Assembly (NCBI RefSeq): GCF_024494575.1
Contig: NZ_JANHDO010000003.1
Span: 186,001 to 250,000, forward strand
From: Halorubrum salinum
GTDB taxonomy: Archaea > Halobacteriota > Halobacteria > Halobacteriales > Haloferacaceae
Reading direction: 5' to 3'
Length of the DNA stretch: 64,000 nucleotides
Part shown: piece by piece, positions 17,237 to 26,712 of the stretch
How positions within the stretch are numbered: position 1 is the first letter of the stretch
How the letters are laid out: every line of letters starts with the position of its first letter
The notes under the pieces: generated by a model
Told to the model about the DNA's origin: nothing
Database searches by the model: none
What the model saw: only the letters and a program-made list of their open reading frames with translations
Made by a program: the position numbers and the translations under genes

Positions 17237-17980
17237 TCACGGGATCCGCACGTCGTGTTCGAGGACGCCGACGCCCTCGACGTCGACCTCGACGGTGTCG
17301 CCGTCGGAGAGCGGACCGACGCCCTCGGGCGTGCCGGTCGCGATCACGTCGCCGGCTTCGAGCGTCATGTACGTCGTGATCTCCTCTATCAGCGTGGGCA
17401 CGTCGAAGATCTGGTGTGCGCGGTCGCTCGACTGCTTCGTCTCGCCGTTCACGCGCAACTCGACGCTCGCGTCGTCGGGCACCTCGTCGGGCGTGGCGAG
17501 GACCGGGCCGAGCGGCGCGGCGTTGTCGAACGCCTTCCCACGGACCCAGTTCTGCTCTCTGTTCTGGTCGTCGCGGTTCGAGATGTCGTCCATGCAGGTG
17601 AACCCCGCCACCACGTCCATCGCGTCGTCGGCGTCGACGCCCTTGCACTGCTCGCCGATCACGACCGCGATCTCGGCCTCCCAGTCGATCCGGTCTTTGC
17701 CCGCCGGGACGGTGACGGTGTCGCCGTGGCTCGCGAGCGCGTTCGGCGGCTTCAAGAAAAGCAGGGGACGGTCGGGCACGTCGTTGCCAAGCTCCGCGGC
17801 GTGTTCGGCGTAGTTGCGGCCGATACACACGATCTTCGAGGGGTCGGTCGGCGGGAGCACGTCGATCTCGGGCGAGTCGAGCGCGTACTCGTCGCCGGCG
17901 AACGCGACGGTGTCGCTCGCGGGGTCGTACGTGCCTTCGCGGATCGATCCGGCCGGGTCGCGGAACCGTACGCGGTGCAT
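17237..17980 (-). CDS. fumarylacetoacetate hydrolase family protein
   Basis: The 247-residue protein has an FAH catalytic fold in its C-terminal two thirds: IVCIGRNYAEHAAELGN, PLLFLKPPNALASHGD, the metal-ligand segment DWEAEIAVVIG, FTCMDDISNRDDQ, and DVIATGTPEGVGPL. Family members hydrolyse or decarboxylate beta-diketo acids with Mg2+; examples are acylpyruvase, oxaloacetate decarboxylase and 2-hydroxyhepta-2,4-diene-1,7-dioate isomerase. Sequence alone does not choose between them. The N-terminal ~65 residues are the short lid domain typical of this subgroup. Confidence 0.9.
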   Translation of the reverse strand: MHRVRFRDPAGSIREGTYDPASDTVAFAGDEYALDSPEIDVLPPTDPSKIVCIGRNYAEHAAELGNDVPDRPLLFLKPPNALASHGDTVTVPAGKDRIDWEAEIAVVIGEQCKGVDADDAMDVVAGFTCMDDISNRDDQNREQNWVRGKAFDNAAPLGPVLATPDEVPDDASVELRVNGETKQSSDRAHQIFDVPTLIEEITTYMTLEAGDVIATGTPEGVGPLSDGDTVEVDVEGVGVLEHDVRIP

Positions 17981-18040
17981 GGTCGGCGTGTGCGAGGCCG
18001 CGGCACAAAGCGTTCCCGGTTCGGCCGCCGAGCGACCGAC

Positions 18041-19237
18041 TCACCGCCGCCGGAGGCGTATCGAGACGTCGTTGCCGCCCATGTCGCTCCTGTCGAACGC
18101 GAGGTCTCCGCCGAACGTCTCGACGGTGAGTTCCGTCAGCCAGAGCCCCAGACCGCTGCCGTGGTGCGTCGGCGTGATCTCCGCGCTGTCGAGGATCACC
18201 TCCCGCTCGTCGGGCGGTATTCGCGGGCCGTCGTCTTCGACCCGGAGGACGATCCACTCGCCGTCCGGGTCGCTCGCGGCGGTCGCGCCCTCGACGCTGA
18301 CGCGGACCCGCGGCGTCGGGCTCGGGTTGTGCTCTATCGCGTTGTCCACGAGGCTGTCCACGGCGTATCGCAGGCGGCTGTCTCCGAGCACGGACGCGGA
18401 CTCGGGAAGCGAGAGGGAGATATCGGCGGCCGGCGACCGCTCGCGGTGGTCCTCGACCACCGACCGGACGAGGGGGACCGGGTCGATCTCGTCGCCCTCC
18501 TCTGTCGGTCGGCGGAGCACGCGACGGATGTTCCCCGCCTCGTCCGCGAGCCGCTCCAGTTCGTGGGCCGCCCGCTCGATCGTCGCCGCCACGTCGACCG
18601 CCTCGTCGTCTCGCCGGTCCATCTCGGCGAGCAGGCGCGTCGTGTGGCCCGCGACGACGTTCGCGTTGTTGCGGATGTTGTGACGCAGGATGCGATTCAA
18701 CACCTTCAGCCGGCGTTCGTTCCGAGATATCTCCGTGAGGTCTGTGTACACGGCGAATCCGCCGTCTCTCGCCGCCTCGTCTCCCTCCGCGTACGGTACG
18801 CCTCGATACAGGAACTCCCGGAGTCCGGTCGCCGTCTCGCGTTTGACCTGCTGATAGTTGACTTCGCCGGCGGCGGAGCGCTCGTCGAGCCGGCGGGCCT
18901 CCTCGCGCTTCCAGTCTGGGACGATCCAGTCGTTGAGCGACCCGCCGCGTATCTCGCCCGGGTCGTAGCCGAAGACGTCGACGAACGCCCGGTTCACCGA
19001 CCGAACGATCGGTTCGTCGTCGACGAAGTCGAACTCGACGACAGCGTCCTGGACGTGTTCGATGAGGTGTCGGTAGCGGCCCGAATCGACCGCGCGGCCG
19101 TCGCCGGTCGGACGCGTTTCGGTCGCATGACCGTCGCCGGCGGTGCGCGTCTCGTCACCGCCGCGGTCGCTCCCGGCGCGCTCGGTACTCCCGGCCTCGC
19201 TCGCATCGTCCCCTCGACCCGATCGGTCACGCCCCAT
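18041..19237 (-). CDS. PAS-domain sensor histidine kinase
   Basis: The 398-residue protein is soluble, with no membrane segment. Residues 1-48 are a disordered Asp/Gly/Thr/Arg-rich head. Residues 52-170 form one PAS domain (YRHLIEHVQDAVVEFDF, GYDPGEIRGGS). A haloarchaeal dimerisation/phosphoacceptor helix follows with LRHNIRNN (His186), and then an HATPase domain with SLVDNAIEHN, VEDDGPRIP and HHGSGLGLWL. It autophosphorylates and passes phosphate to an unlinked response regulator; none is encoded nearby. The signal sensed is unknown. The gene is divergent from the hydrolase gene at 19454. Confidence 0.9.
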   Translation of the reverse strand: MGRDRSGRGDDASEAGSTERAGSDRGGDETRTAGDGHATETRPTGDGRAVDSGRYRHLIEHVQDAVVEFDFVDDEPIVRSVNRAFVDVFGYDPGEIRGGSLNDWIVPDWKREEARRLDERSAAGEVNYQQVKRETATGLREFLYRGVPYAEGDEAARDGGFAVYTDLTEISRNERRLKVLNRILRHNIRNNANVVAGHTTRLLAEMDRRDDEAVDVAATIERAAHELERLADEAGNIRRVLRRPTEEGDEIDPVPLVRSVVEDHRERSPAADISLSLPESASVLGDSRLRYAVDSLVDNAIEHNPSPTPRVRVSVEGATAASDPDGEWIVLRVEDDGPRIPPDEREVILDSAEITPTHHGSGLGLWLTELTVETFGGDLAFDRSDMGGNDVSIRLRRR

Positions 19238-19416
19238 GCTGTGGCTCCGAGGTCATTCGGTTCCGATACGTCGATGAAACTGTTAAGCGTGTAGTCGAGG
19301 GTCGATATTGCGATAAGGTGGTCTAGAAGTGATCGAGTGTCCTCATCGATCGAAGTTTGCGGGTGAACCGGACGTTCCTCACCACGAGCCTCCGGTCCGA
19401 CCCTCTGCGGTGTCGG

Positions 19417-19425
19417 ATTTTATTA
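19417..19425 (+). promoter_or_regulatory. TATA box of the UPF0173 hydrolase gene
   Basis: ATTTTATTA lies about 33 bases before the ATG at 19454, inside the 216-base divergent spacer (19238-19453). The rest of that spacer has no gene I can support; it includes a moderately A/T-rich patch at 19275-19340 that may hold the promoter of the histidine kinase. Confidence 0.55.
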
Positions 19426-19453
19426 GCGTTCGCCGAGATGGTCCGAGCGGACT

Positions 19454-20176
19454 ATGGAACTCACTTGGCACGGCCACTCGACGTGGCACGTCGTGGTCGA
19501 CGACACGGAGCTGCTCATCGACCCGCACTTCGACAACCCGAAGACGGACGTGGATCCGGAGGAACTCGACCCCGACTATCTCCTCTTGACGCACGGGCAC
19601 ACCGACCACATCTCGGACGCGGACCGGTACGAGGACGCGACGGTCGTCGCCACCCCCGAGCTGACGGGGTACGTACAGGACACCTTCGGCCACGACAGCG
19701 CAGTCGGCGGGATGGGGATGAACATCGGCGGCACCGTCGAGTGCAGCGACGCGTGGGTGACCATGGTGCGCGCGGACCACTCGAACGGGATCGACACCGG
19801 CTACGGCACCTCCGCGGGGATGCCCGCCGGCTTCGTCATCGGCGACAAGAAGCCGACACAGGAGTCCGACCCCGACTGCACGACGTTCTACCACGCCGGC
19901 GACACGGGCCTGATGTCGGAGATGGTCGACGTGATCGCGCCGTACCTCGAACCCGACGCCGCCGCGCTCCCGGCGGGCGATCACTTCACGATGGGGCCGG
20001 CCGGCGCGGGGATCGCCGCCGACTGGGTCGGCGCTGACGTCGTCTTCCCGATGCACTACGACACGTTCCCGCCGATCGAGATCGACACGCGGGAGTTCGT
20101 CAACGAGGTGAAAGCCGCGGGAGCCGCAGCGGAGCCGATCGTCCTCGACGGCGACGAGACCTACGTCTTGGAGTGA
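19454..20176 (+). CDS. UPF0173-type metal-dependent hydrolase
   Basis: The 240-residue protein is a compact metallo-beta-lactamase fold. It begins [13 protein letters not shown], has the metal-binding motif THGHTDH around residues 50-56, further ligands in RADHSNG and [10 protein letters not shown], and [12 protein letters not shown] near the end. This order matches the UPF0173 group, related to YtkL and UlaG-like phosphodiesterases, whose physiological substrate is unknown. It is a single gene with its own promoter, convergent with the DUF1405 gene. Confidence 0.88.
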   Translation: MELTWHGHSTWHVVVDDTELLIDPHFDNPKTDVDPEELDPDYLLLTHGHTDHISDADRYEDATVVATPELTGYVQDTFGHDSAVGGMGMNIGGTVECSDAWVTMVRADHSNGIDTGYGTSAGMPAGFVIGDKKPTQESDPDCTTFYHAGDTGLMSEMVDVIAPYLEPDAAALPAGDHFTMGPAGAGIAADWVGADVVFPMHYDTFPPIEIDTREFVNEVKAAGAAAEPIVLDGDETYVLE

Positions 20177-20209
20177 CGGTACGGTGGGCCGGTGAGCCGA
20201 AAAGCTGGC

Positions 20210-20908
20210 TCACAGCCGACGGAACGACCGCGCCGCGAGCCAGACGGCCCCGATCCCTATCGCGAGCGTCGCGCCGGCGAGGACCGGCCCGGGCTCGTAC
20301 AGAAGCGGCGGGTGGTATCCGAAGCCGTAGTCGACGACCGCGTTGAGACCGACGAGCGCGAGCGCCGTCGCGAGCGCGCCGCGCGTCGTCCGGCCGAACG
20401 CCGGGAACAGCAGCGCGAGCCCGACGAAACAGAGGTGCGTCCCGATCACGCCCCAGTAGTAGACCAGCGCGTCGGGCGCGGCGAGGTACGCGCCGACCGC
20501 GAGGTTCAGCGAGACGAGCGGCCAGAGCCCGAACTGGACGAGCCAGACGAACGCGACGGTGTGGAGATACGCCAGCGGCCGCGAGGTCGGCGCGTCGACG
20601 ACGCTCTCGCCGGCCCGAACCGTCGGGACGACGCTCGCGAGGACCAGCCCGCCGAGGGCGACGCCGACGGCCGAGTCCGCGTACAGCGGCCACAGCCAGA
20701 CGGGGACGTCGCCGGCAGTCGGCGCGTAGTAGCCGACGCCCACGGCGAACATGAACGCGGTGAATCCGAAGACGATCGCGAGGCTCCGGGGCGTCCCCAG
20801 AAGCTCCGTCGTGACGGCCGCACGGACGCGGTCGCGGACCGCCGGATCGCGGAGCCGCCCGAGGAGCGTTCGAGCCGCCGTCAGTCGGCCGCGATCGGAG
20901 GATGACAC
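20210..20908 (-). CDS. DUF1405 family membrane protein
   Basis: The 232-residue protein has about six hydrophobic helices. The motifs VGYYAPTAGDVPVWLWPLYADS and AYLHTVAFVWLVQFGLWPL are characteristic of DUF1405, found in archaea and Bacillales and of unknown function. It ends 34 bases from the convergent hydrolase gene. The N-terminal 35 residues are cytoplasmic and basic. No substrate can be proposed from sequence. Confidence 0.85.
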   Translation of the reverse strand: MSSSDRGRLTAARTLLGRLRDPAVRDRVRAAVTTELLGTPRSLAIVFGFTAFMFAVGVGYYAPTAGDVPVWLWPLYADSAVGVALGGLVLASVVPTVRAGESVVDAPTSRPLAYLHTVAFVWLVQFGLWPLVSLNLAVGAYLAAPDALVYYWGVIGTHLCFVGLALLFPAFGRTTRGALATALALVGLNAVVDYGFGYHPPLLYEPGPVLAGATLAIGIGAVWLAARSFRRL

Positions 20909-21072
20909 ACCGAGCGATCGGTTCCCCGCCGACCTAAAACCGCCCCTTTCGGACGGGACTGACCGCGGCGCGTTTCCGACGCCGCGCGACCCCGAGCGGG
21001 CCCGAGCGTACCGAACACGTGTTCACTGTCTGACGCGTGGTGATTATCACTCGCGGAGTTTTGCGAGACACC

Positions 21073-21080
21073 TTTTTTAG
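21073..21080 (+). promoter_or_regulatory. TATA box of the pilus operon
   Basis: A T-rich TTTTTTAG lies about 27 bases before the ATG at 21103. It fits that start and argues against the in-frame upstream start at 21037, which would precede the promoter. Confidence 0.5.
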
Positions 21081-21102
21081 TACTCGTGAACAGTTCGAAG
21101 TT

Positions 21103-24057
21103 ATGACCACAGGGGACGCCGAGCGCTCGCCTCCGTCAGGGGACGGCACGGCGGAGCCGCCGGCGTTCGAGCCGGACGCCGTTCCCGATCTGTTGGCTGC
21201 GGGTGCGACCGCCGCCCGCCACCTCAGCGATCGCGTCGGTACGGGCGGTGAACGCGAGGGGCCGACGGCGGTGAAGGGGCGGTACACGTGGGACGACTAC
21301 GCGGAGGAGTTCTTTTTCGACGCTGACGGGACCCCCCCGACCGACGAGGAGGGGGAACCACGCGATTTCACGCACGCCGACAAGACCGAGGCGCTCGGGT
21401 TCGATCCCGACCGGACCGAACCGCTCCTCGGGGCCGGCGAGCGCGCGGCCGCGGACCTCGCGGACCTGGTCGACGAGCGTACGGTGAACGTGAACCCCGA
21501 CGTCGACGAGGACGCGTTCTTCTCGACCGACGACGGACGCGCGACACTCGCGAACCGCTACGACCTGGAGAAAGCGGTCCCGCTCCCGAAGAAGGCGCAC
21601 TTCCGCGAGATCGAGCGGTACTGGGTGAACAAGCCGTACGCGTTCGTGATGGTCTTCCGGTCCACGAAGGAGAACGAGGTGAAGTACTACGCGGTGCAGC
21701 CGTATCGGACCGAGATCGAGACCGACCTCGTCGAATTTCTCACCGGGAAGCTCCGCACGTCGATCAAGTACGCGGACGAGGCGATCGCCGGCGGCGACGA
21801 GACGTTCCGCGAGGGCGTCATCGTCGACGAGACGCTGACGCTTCTCGATCGATACGGCCTCTACGACCGCGCCGACGGCGGGCGGGGAGCCGTCGACGAC
21901 CTGATCGACGGCCTCTCCGATCGCTTCGGACTCGACGTCACCGCCGGTATCGCCGGGCGGATAACGGAGTCGCTCGGCTACGAGCCCCCGATGGAGGGGA
22001 GCGACGCCGCGACCGCGGTGCGCGCGCGGCCCGAGCCCGCGGTCCTCGCCGAGGACCCGGAGACGCTCACCGATCATCAGGTCGAAAAGCTGCTCTACTA
22101 CCTCAAGCGCGACTTCATCGGCTACGAGCGCATCGACCCGATAAAGTACGACATCAACGTCGAGGACATCTCCTGTGACGGGTACGACTCGCCCGTCTTC
22201 GTCTACCACTCCGACTACGAGCAGATCATCACCAACGTCTACCACGGCACCGACGAGCTGGACGACTTCGTCGTGAAGCTCGCACAGCGCTCCGGGAAGG
22301 GGATCTCGAAGCGTCGCCCGCAGGTCGACGCCACGCTCCCCGACGGCTCCCGCGCGCAGCTCACGCTCGGTCGGGAGGTTTCGGACCACGGCACGAACTA
22401 CACGATCCGGCAGTTCAACGACGTGCCCTTCACCCCGATCGACCTGATCAACTGGAAGACGTTCTCGCTCGACGAGATGGCCTTCCTGTGGCTCGCCATC
22501 GAGAACCACAAGAGCCTGATCTTCGCGGGCGGCACCGCCTCCGGGAAGACGACGAGCCTGAACGCGGTCTCGCTTTTCATCCCCTCGAACGCGAAGATCG
22601 TCTCCATCGAGGACACGCGCGAAGTCGAGCTTCCACAGCGCAACTGGATCGCCTCCGTCACCCGCCCCTCCTTCTCGGACGACGACAAGGGCGACATCGA
22701 CGAGTTCGACCTGCTTGAGGCCGCGCTCCGCCAGCGCCCCGACTACATCGTGATGGGCGAGATCCGCGGCGAGGAGGGCCGGACCGCATTCCAAGTGATG
22801 TCGACCGGCCACACCACCTACACCACCTTCCACGCCGACACGGTCGGCGAGGTGCTCAAGCGGTTCACCACCGACCCGATCAACGTCTCGAAGACGATGT
22901 TCACCGCCCTCGATCTCGTCTCCGTGCAGACGTCGACGCGGGTGCAGGGCCGGAAGGTGCGCCGCAACAAGTCGCTCACCGAGATCAACCACTACGACGC
23001 CGAGAACGACGAGATCAACGTCCAAGACGTGTTCCAGTGGCAGGCGGAGACGGACGAGTTCCTCCAGATGGGCGACTCGAACACGCTCGACGACATCATG
23101 TTCGACCGCGGGTGGAGCCGCGAGACGCTCGACGCCGAACTCCGGAAGCGGCGGATCGTGTTAGCGTACCTCATCGACCGCGGACTCAACAGCTACGCGC
23201 AGGTGGCGGCGACGTTTCAGGCGTTCATCAACGACCCGGAGACGGTGCTCGCGCTGATGGCCAACGAGGAGCTGGAGCGCTCGCTCGAGGACCTCCGCGA
23301 GATGGAGTCGGTCCTGATCAACGTCGACCGCGACAAGGAGGAGATGGTCCCGCGGCCGGAGCCCGACGAGGCGGGCCGCGAGGAGGTCGAAGGCATCCTC
23401 GACGAGGCCGAGGACCTGTTCGCGGAGTACCGCGGTCGGCTGCCCGACTCCGTCGCTGACGCGCTGCTCGACGTCGCGCCCGCCCGCGACGTGGAGGCCG
23501 AGCCGGACGCGGACCACGAGACGCTGGCGTCGACCGCGCGAGAGGCGGCGACGCTCGACGCCGAGGCGGTCTCGGCGGTCGGCGTCGAGTCAGACGCGCT
23601 CGACCCCGACCGTCTCGTCGGCGCAGATCCCGCCGGCGCAGATCCCGCCGGCGCAGATCCCGCCGGAGCGGACTCCGCGGGCGAGGCGAGTCCCGGATCG
23701 CCCCCGGCGTCCGACGTCGACGGGGACCGGTCGCCGGAGTCGACGACGTCGCCGCGAGCACCGACCGCGCCGGACCACGACGCGTTCGAGGGGGTGGCCG
23801 ACGCGACGCCTCCGTCGGAGAACGGACGCGACGACGAGGCCGTTGACGGGATCGACTTCGACGAACCCTTCGAGGAGGGAATCGACGTGTTGGGCCAGTC
23901 GCCGGGGGACGGGACCGAGGAGCAGGGAGACGAACCGGACGCGGACGAAGCCGACGATCAGGGTGGGAACGCAGACGGCGAGGGTGAGACCGGAACCGAC
24001 GACGAGCCGGACCGCGACTGGGGGTTCGGTACCGTCGATCCCCCGGAGGAGGACTGA
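21103..24057 (+). CDS. pilB: type IV pilus / type II secretion ATPase (PilB-TadA family), copy 1
   Basis: The 984-residue protein is an archaeal secretion ATPase that powers filament assembly at the inner face of the membrane. The N-terminal ~190 residues are a haloarchaeal head region. The domain before the ATPase has YWVNKPYAFVMVF and DISCDGYDSPVFVYH. Walker A is GGTASGKTTS near residue 475, the Asp box IEDTREVELP, Walker B IVMGEIRGEEG, and the His box TGHTTYTTFHAD. The last ~200 residues are an acidic, probably disordered tail with a short A-D-P-A-G repeat at about 841-856. The gene starts an operon with pilC 27 bases downstream. A shorter paralogue lies at 60151. Confidence 0.92.
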   Translation: MTTGDAERSPPSGDGTAEPPAFEPDAVPDLLAAGATAARHLSDRVGTGGEREGPTAVKGRYTWDDYAEEFFFDADGTPPTDEEGEPRDFTHADKTEALGFDPDRTEPLLGAGERAAADLADLVDERTVNVNPDVDEDAFFSTDDGRATLANRYDLEKAVPLPKKAHFREIERYWVNKPYAFVMVFRSTKENEVKYYAVQPYRTEIETDLVEFLTGKLRTSIKYADEAIAGGDETFREGVIVDETLTLLDRYGLYDRADGGRGAVDDLIDGLSDRFGLDVTAGIAGRITESLGYEPPMEGSDAATAVRARPEPAVLAEDPETLTDHQVEKLLYYLKRDFIGYERIDPIKYDINVEDISCDGYDSPVFVYHSDYEQIITNVYHGTDELDDFVVKLAQRSGKGISKRRPQVDATLPDGSRAQLTLGREVSDHGTNYTIRQFNDVPFTPIDLINWKTFSLDEMAFLWLAIENHKSLIFAGGTASGKTTSLNAVSLFIPSNAKIVSIEDTREVELPQRNWIASVTRPSFSDDDKGDIDEFDLLEAALRQRPDYIVMGEIRGEEGRTAFQVMSTGHTTYTTFHADTVGEVLKRFTTDPINVSKTMFTALDLVSVQTSTRVQGRKVRRNKSLTEINHYDAENDEINVQDVFQWQAETDEFLQMGDSNTLDDIMFDRGWSRETLDAELRKRRIVLAYLIDRGLNSYAQVAATFQAFINDPETVLALMANEELERSLEDLREMESVLINVDRDKEEMVPRPEPDEAGREEVEGILDEAEDLFAEYRGRLPDSVADALLDVAPARDVEAEPDADHETLASTAREAATLDAEAVSAVGVESDALDPDRLVGADPAGADPAGADPAGADSAGEASPGSPPASDVDGDRSPESTTSPRAPTAPDHDAFEGVADATPPSENGRDDEAVDGIDFDEPFEEGIDVLGQSPGDGTEEQGDEPDADEADDQGGNADGEGETGTDDEPDRDWGFGTVDPPEED
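23624..23668 (+). repeat. 15-bp tandem repeat coding A-D-P-A-G
   Basis: Three consecutive copies of a 15-base unit (GGCGCAGATCCCGCC) lie in the acidic tail of PilB copy 1, followed by a degenerate fourth (A-D-S-A-G). It keeps frame and adds five residues per copy, so length may vary between strains. Confidence 0.75.
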
Positions 24058-24084
24058 GCCGATGCACGCTGGGGGGCGAGTGCG

Positions 24085-26115
24085 ATGAGCGTGGACACGG
24101 GCGTCGGCGATGGCTCCGTCGACGGCGACCTCCTCGCGGAGCTGTTTTACCCGGCGTTCGAGCTCCTGTTCGACCCCGACGGCGACTTCGTCGGCGACGT
24201 CGAGCGAACGCTCGCGGAGGCGCGCATGCCCGATCAGGTCGAGATGTACGTGTCGCGCGCGCTCGGTGCGGGCGTCATCGTGGGCGGCGTCCTGTGGCTC
24301 GTCGGCACGCTCGTCGGCTACGGGATCTTCTCGCTCGGACTGCTCGATCCGACCGCGCTCTCGCTCGGTATCCCCGCCCCCAACCCGGCGGCTCAGGAGC
24401 TGCTTCGTTCGCTCGTCGTGCCGACGGCGATCGTCCTCAGCGGGCTCGTCTTCGGGTCGCTCGGCTTCGCTGCGGGGTTCGGCGGGCTCGTCGCGGTCCC
24501 CTACTCGCGGGCCTCGGCCCGCGAGCGCGAGATCAACCTCCTTCTCGCCGACTCCGTCTCGTTCATGTACGCGCTGTCGGTCGGCGGGCTCAACCAACTG
24601 GAGATCCTTCAGGCGATGGCCACGGCGGAGGACACCTACGGCGAGGTCTCTCGCGAGTTCCAGAGCATCGTCAACGAGACGGAGTACTTCGGCACGGACT
24701 ACCGGAACGCGATCCGCCAGCAGTCGATGGAGACCCCCTCTGACGAGCTGTCGCAGTTCCTCGCGGACATGCTCTCCATCGTCAACTCCGGCGGCGACAT
24801 GGAGAGCTTCCTGAAGGACAAAAAGGAGAAACACCTCCGCACCTCGAAACAGGAGCGCGAGATGACCTTGGAGACGCTGGAGCTGTTCGGCGAGATGTAC
24901 ATGACGCTCTCGCTTTTTCCGCTGCTCCTCATCATCATCCTCGTCATCATGGGGATGATGGGCGAGGCGGACGACCGGCTCCTGTACGCGACGGTGTACG
25001 CGCTCATCCCGCTGACGGGCGCGGGGTTCTTAGTGCTCGTCTCCACCGTGAAACAGGACGAGCCGGGAGACGGCTACCTCCGGCCGGACGGCGGCAGCGA
25101 GCGGCTCCGGCAGACCAGCAAGGAGGGGCTGTTCCACTTCGGGCTCGTCGAGGCGTTCGTCGGACGGTTCGGCGTCTTCGACCGGATCCGGAACAGGGAG
25201 GGGACCTACAAGACGAAACAGATCCTCGCCTCGCCGCACCTGTTCTTGCGCGACAATCCGCTCTACACCCTCGCGCTGACGGTGCCGACCGCGCTCGTCA
25301 TCGTCGTCGTCGCGGCGGTCGGCGGGAGCGCGCCGACGACGTTCGACGGGTGGGTCGCCCGACCGGTGTGGGCGACGTTCGTCTGGGTGTACGTTCCGAC
25401 GTACCTCGTGTTGGTCCCGCTCGCGGTGTTCCACGAGTGGAGCCAGCGGTCGAAGCGGGCCATAACGGGGAAGCTCTCCGAGAGCCTCCGGAAGCTCTCG
25501 TCTGCGAATGACACCGGACAGACCCTGCTCGAATCGGTCGAGACCGTCGCGGACACGTCGAGCGGGACGCTCGCCGAGGAGTTCGAGGTGATCCACGCCA
25601 AGGTGAACTACGGGATGAGTCTCCGGGACGCTCTGGTCGAGTTCAACAACGCGTACGCGGTCCCGCGGCTGGCCCGCACGGTGAAGCTCATCTCGGAGGC
25701 ACAGGAGGCCTCCTCGCAGATCACGGACGTGTTGACGACGGCGGCGCAGGCCTCGGAGAACCAGGACGACATCGAGCGCGAGCGCCGCTCTCGCACGCGG
25801 ATGCAGGTCGCGATCATCGTGATGACGTACGTGACGCTTCTCGGCGTGATGGCGATACTCCAGACGCAGTTCATCGACGTGATGGGCGGGCTCTCCTCGC
25901 AGGCCGAGGGCGGTTCGGCGGGCGCGGGCTTCGGCGGCGGTGGCGGCGTCGACCCCGACGTCCTCTCGCTTCTGTTCTTCCACGCGGTGACGCTGCAGGC
26001 GATCCTGTCGGGGTTCATCAGCGGGTACATCCGCAACGCCGACATCGTCTCCGGCGTCAAGTTCGCCGTCGTCCTCCTGACGCTCGCGCTGGGGGTGTGG
26101 ATCTATGTCGGATGA
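24085..26115 (+). CDS. pilC: type II secretion F-family membrane platform protein (PilC/TadC), copy 1
   Basis: The 676-residue protein has two T2SF domains, each an amphipathic helical region followed by membrane helices. The first has FMYALSVGGLNQLEILQAMA and the second has SGTLAEEFEVIHAKVNYGMS and LARTVKLISEAQEASSQITD. Several membrane helices are visible (about residues 60-80, 110-140, 270-310, 390-450, 570-590, 630-675). It forms the membrane base on which the PilB ATPase acts. It overlaps the next pilin-like gene by 11 bases. The Gly-rich segment GSAGAGFGGGGGVDPD lies outside the membrane between the last helices. Confidence 0.9.
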   Translation: MSVDTGVGDGSVDGDLLAELFYPAFELLFDPDGDFVGDVERTLAEARMPDQVEMYVSRALGAGVIVGGVLWLVGTLVGYGIFSLGLLDPTALSLGIPAPNPAAQELLRSLVVPTAIVLSGLVFGSLGFAAGFGGLVAVPYSRASAREREINLLLADSVSFMYALSVGGLNQLEILQAMATAEDTYGEVSREFQSIVNETEYFGTDYRNAIRQQSMETPSDELSQFLADMLSIVNSGGDMESFLKDKKEKHLRTSKQEREMTLETLELFGEMYMTLSLFPLLLIIILVIMGMMGEADDRLLYATVYALIPLTGAGFLVLVSTVKQDEPGDGYLRPDGGSERLRQTSKEGLFHFGLVEAFVGRFGVFDRIRNREGTYKTKQILASPHLFLRDNPLYTLALTVPTALVIVVVAAVGGSAPTTFDGWVARPVWATFVWVYVPTYLVLVPLAVFHEWSQRSKRAITGKLSESLRKLSSANDTGQTLLESVETVADTSSGTLAEEFEVIHAKVNYGMSLRDALVEFNNAYAVPRLARTVKLISEAQEASSQITDVLTTAAQASENQDDIERERRSRTRMQVAIIVMTYVTLLGVMAILQTQFIDVMGGLSSQAEGGSAGAGFGGGGGVDPDVLSLLFFHAVTLQAILSGFISGYIRNADIVSGVKFAVVLLTLALGVWIYVG

Positions 26116-26710
26116 CCGCGCCGGCCGGATCGGACGGCGGGCGCTCGGCGACCGGAGCGAGCGCCCCGAACCGGTCGGACTCGGCGACCGCCGCGCGCAG
26201 ACGCCGATCGACTTCGCGGTCGGCGCGGGCGTGTTCCTGTTGACGCTCGCGTTCGTGGTCGCGTTCGTCCCGTCGCTCTTCGATCCGTTCGCCGCGGCCG
26301 ACACGGCCGCGCCGCTCGTGAGCGACCGGATCGCCGCCGCGCTCGCCGACGACGTCCTCGCCGCGTCGCCCGCGGATCCGGGCGTGTTGTCGCCCGCGTG
26401 CACCGTCGCCTTCTTCGAACCGAACGGCACCCTCGCTACCGACGCCGGCTGTGCAGACGGCGTCGCGACCAGCCCGGACGCGCAGTTCGGCCTCGACCGC
26501 GACGTGCAGGTCGTGATACACCGACCGGACGAGACGGCCCCGAGCGAGAACCCGGCGAACGTCACGATACCGACCAGACACGGCACGTTCGAGGACGTCG
26601 TGCTCTCCCGGCCGGAATCGCCCGGCGACGCCGGCGGCGACGTCACCGTCTCACAGCGGCTCGTCTCGCTCCACGGCGAGCAGTATCGGCTCACGGTGCG
26701 GGTGTGGTGA
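26105..26710 (+). CDS. pilin-like secreted or membrane-anchored protein 1 of pilus operon
   Basis: The 201-residue protein has a short cytoplasmic head, then D-R-R-A-Q (28-32) immediately before a hydrophobic helix (DFAVGAGVFLLTLAFVVAFV) and a large extracellular part with several cysteines (CTVAFF, CADG). The arrangement is that of an archaeal type IV pilin or minor pilin, with a possible class III cleavage between Ala31 and Gln32. I cannot assign a named family. It overlaps pilC by 11 bases and ends 2 bases before the next gene, so it is translated as part of the operon. Confidence 0.7.
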   Translation: MSDDRAGRIGRRALGDRSERPEPVGLGDRRAQTPIDFAVGAGVFLLTLAFVVAFVPSLFDPFAAADTAAPLVSDRIAAALADDVLAASPADPGVLSPACTVAFFEPNGTLATDAGCADGVATSPDAQFGLDRDVQVVIHRPDETAPSENPANVTIPTRHGTFEDVVLSRPESPGDAGGDVTVSQRLVSLHGEQYRLTVRVW

Positions 26711-26712
26711 CG

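Noticed and set aside
16205-19294. Very long open frame antisense to the SDR, FAH-family and histidine kinase genes (over 1000 codons)
   Set aside because: High-GC haloarchaeal genes leave few stops in other frames. The translation is Arg/Val-rich with no domain, while the three opposite-strand genes have clear family motifs.
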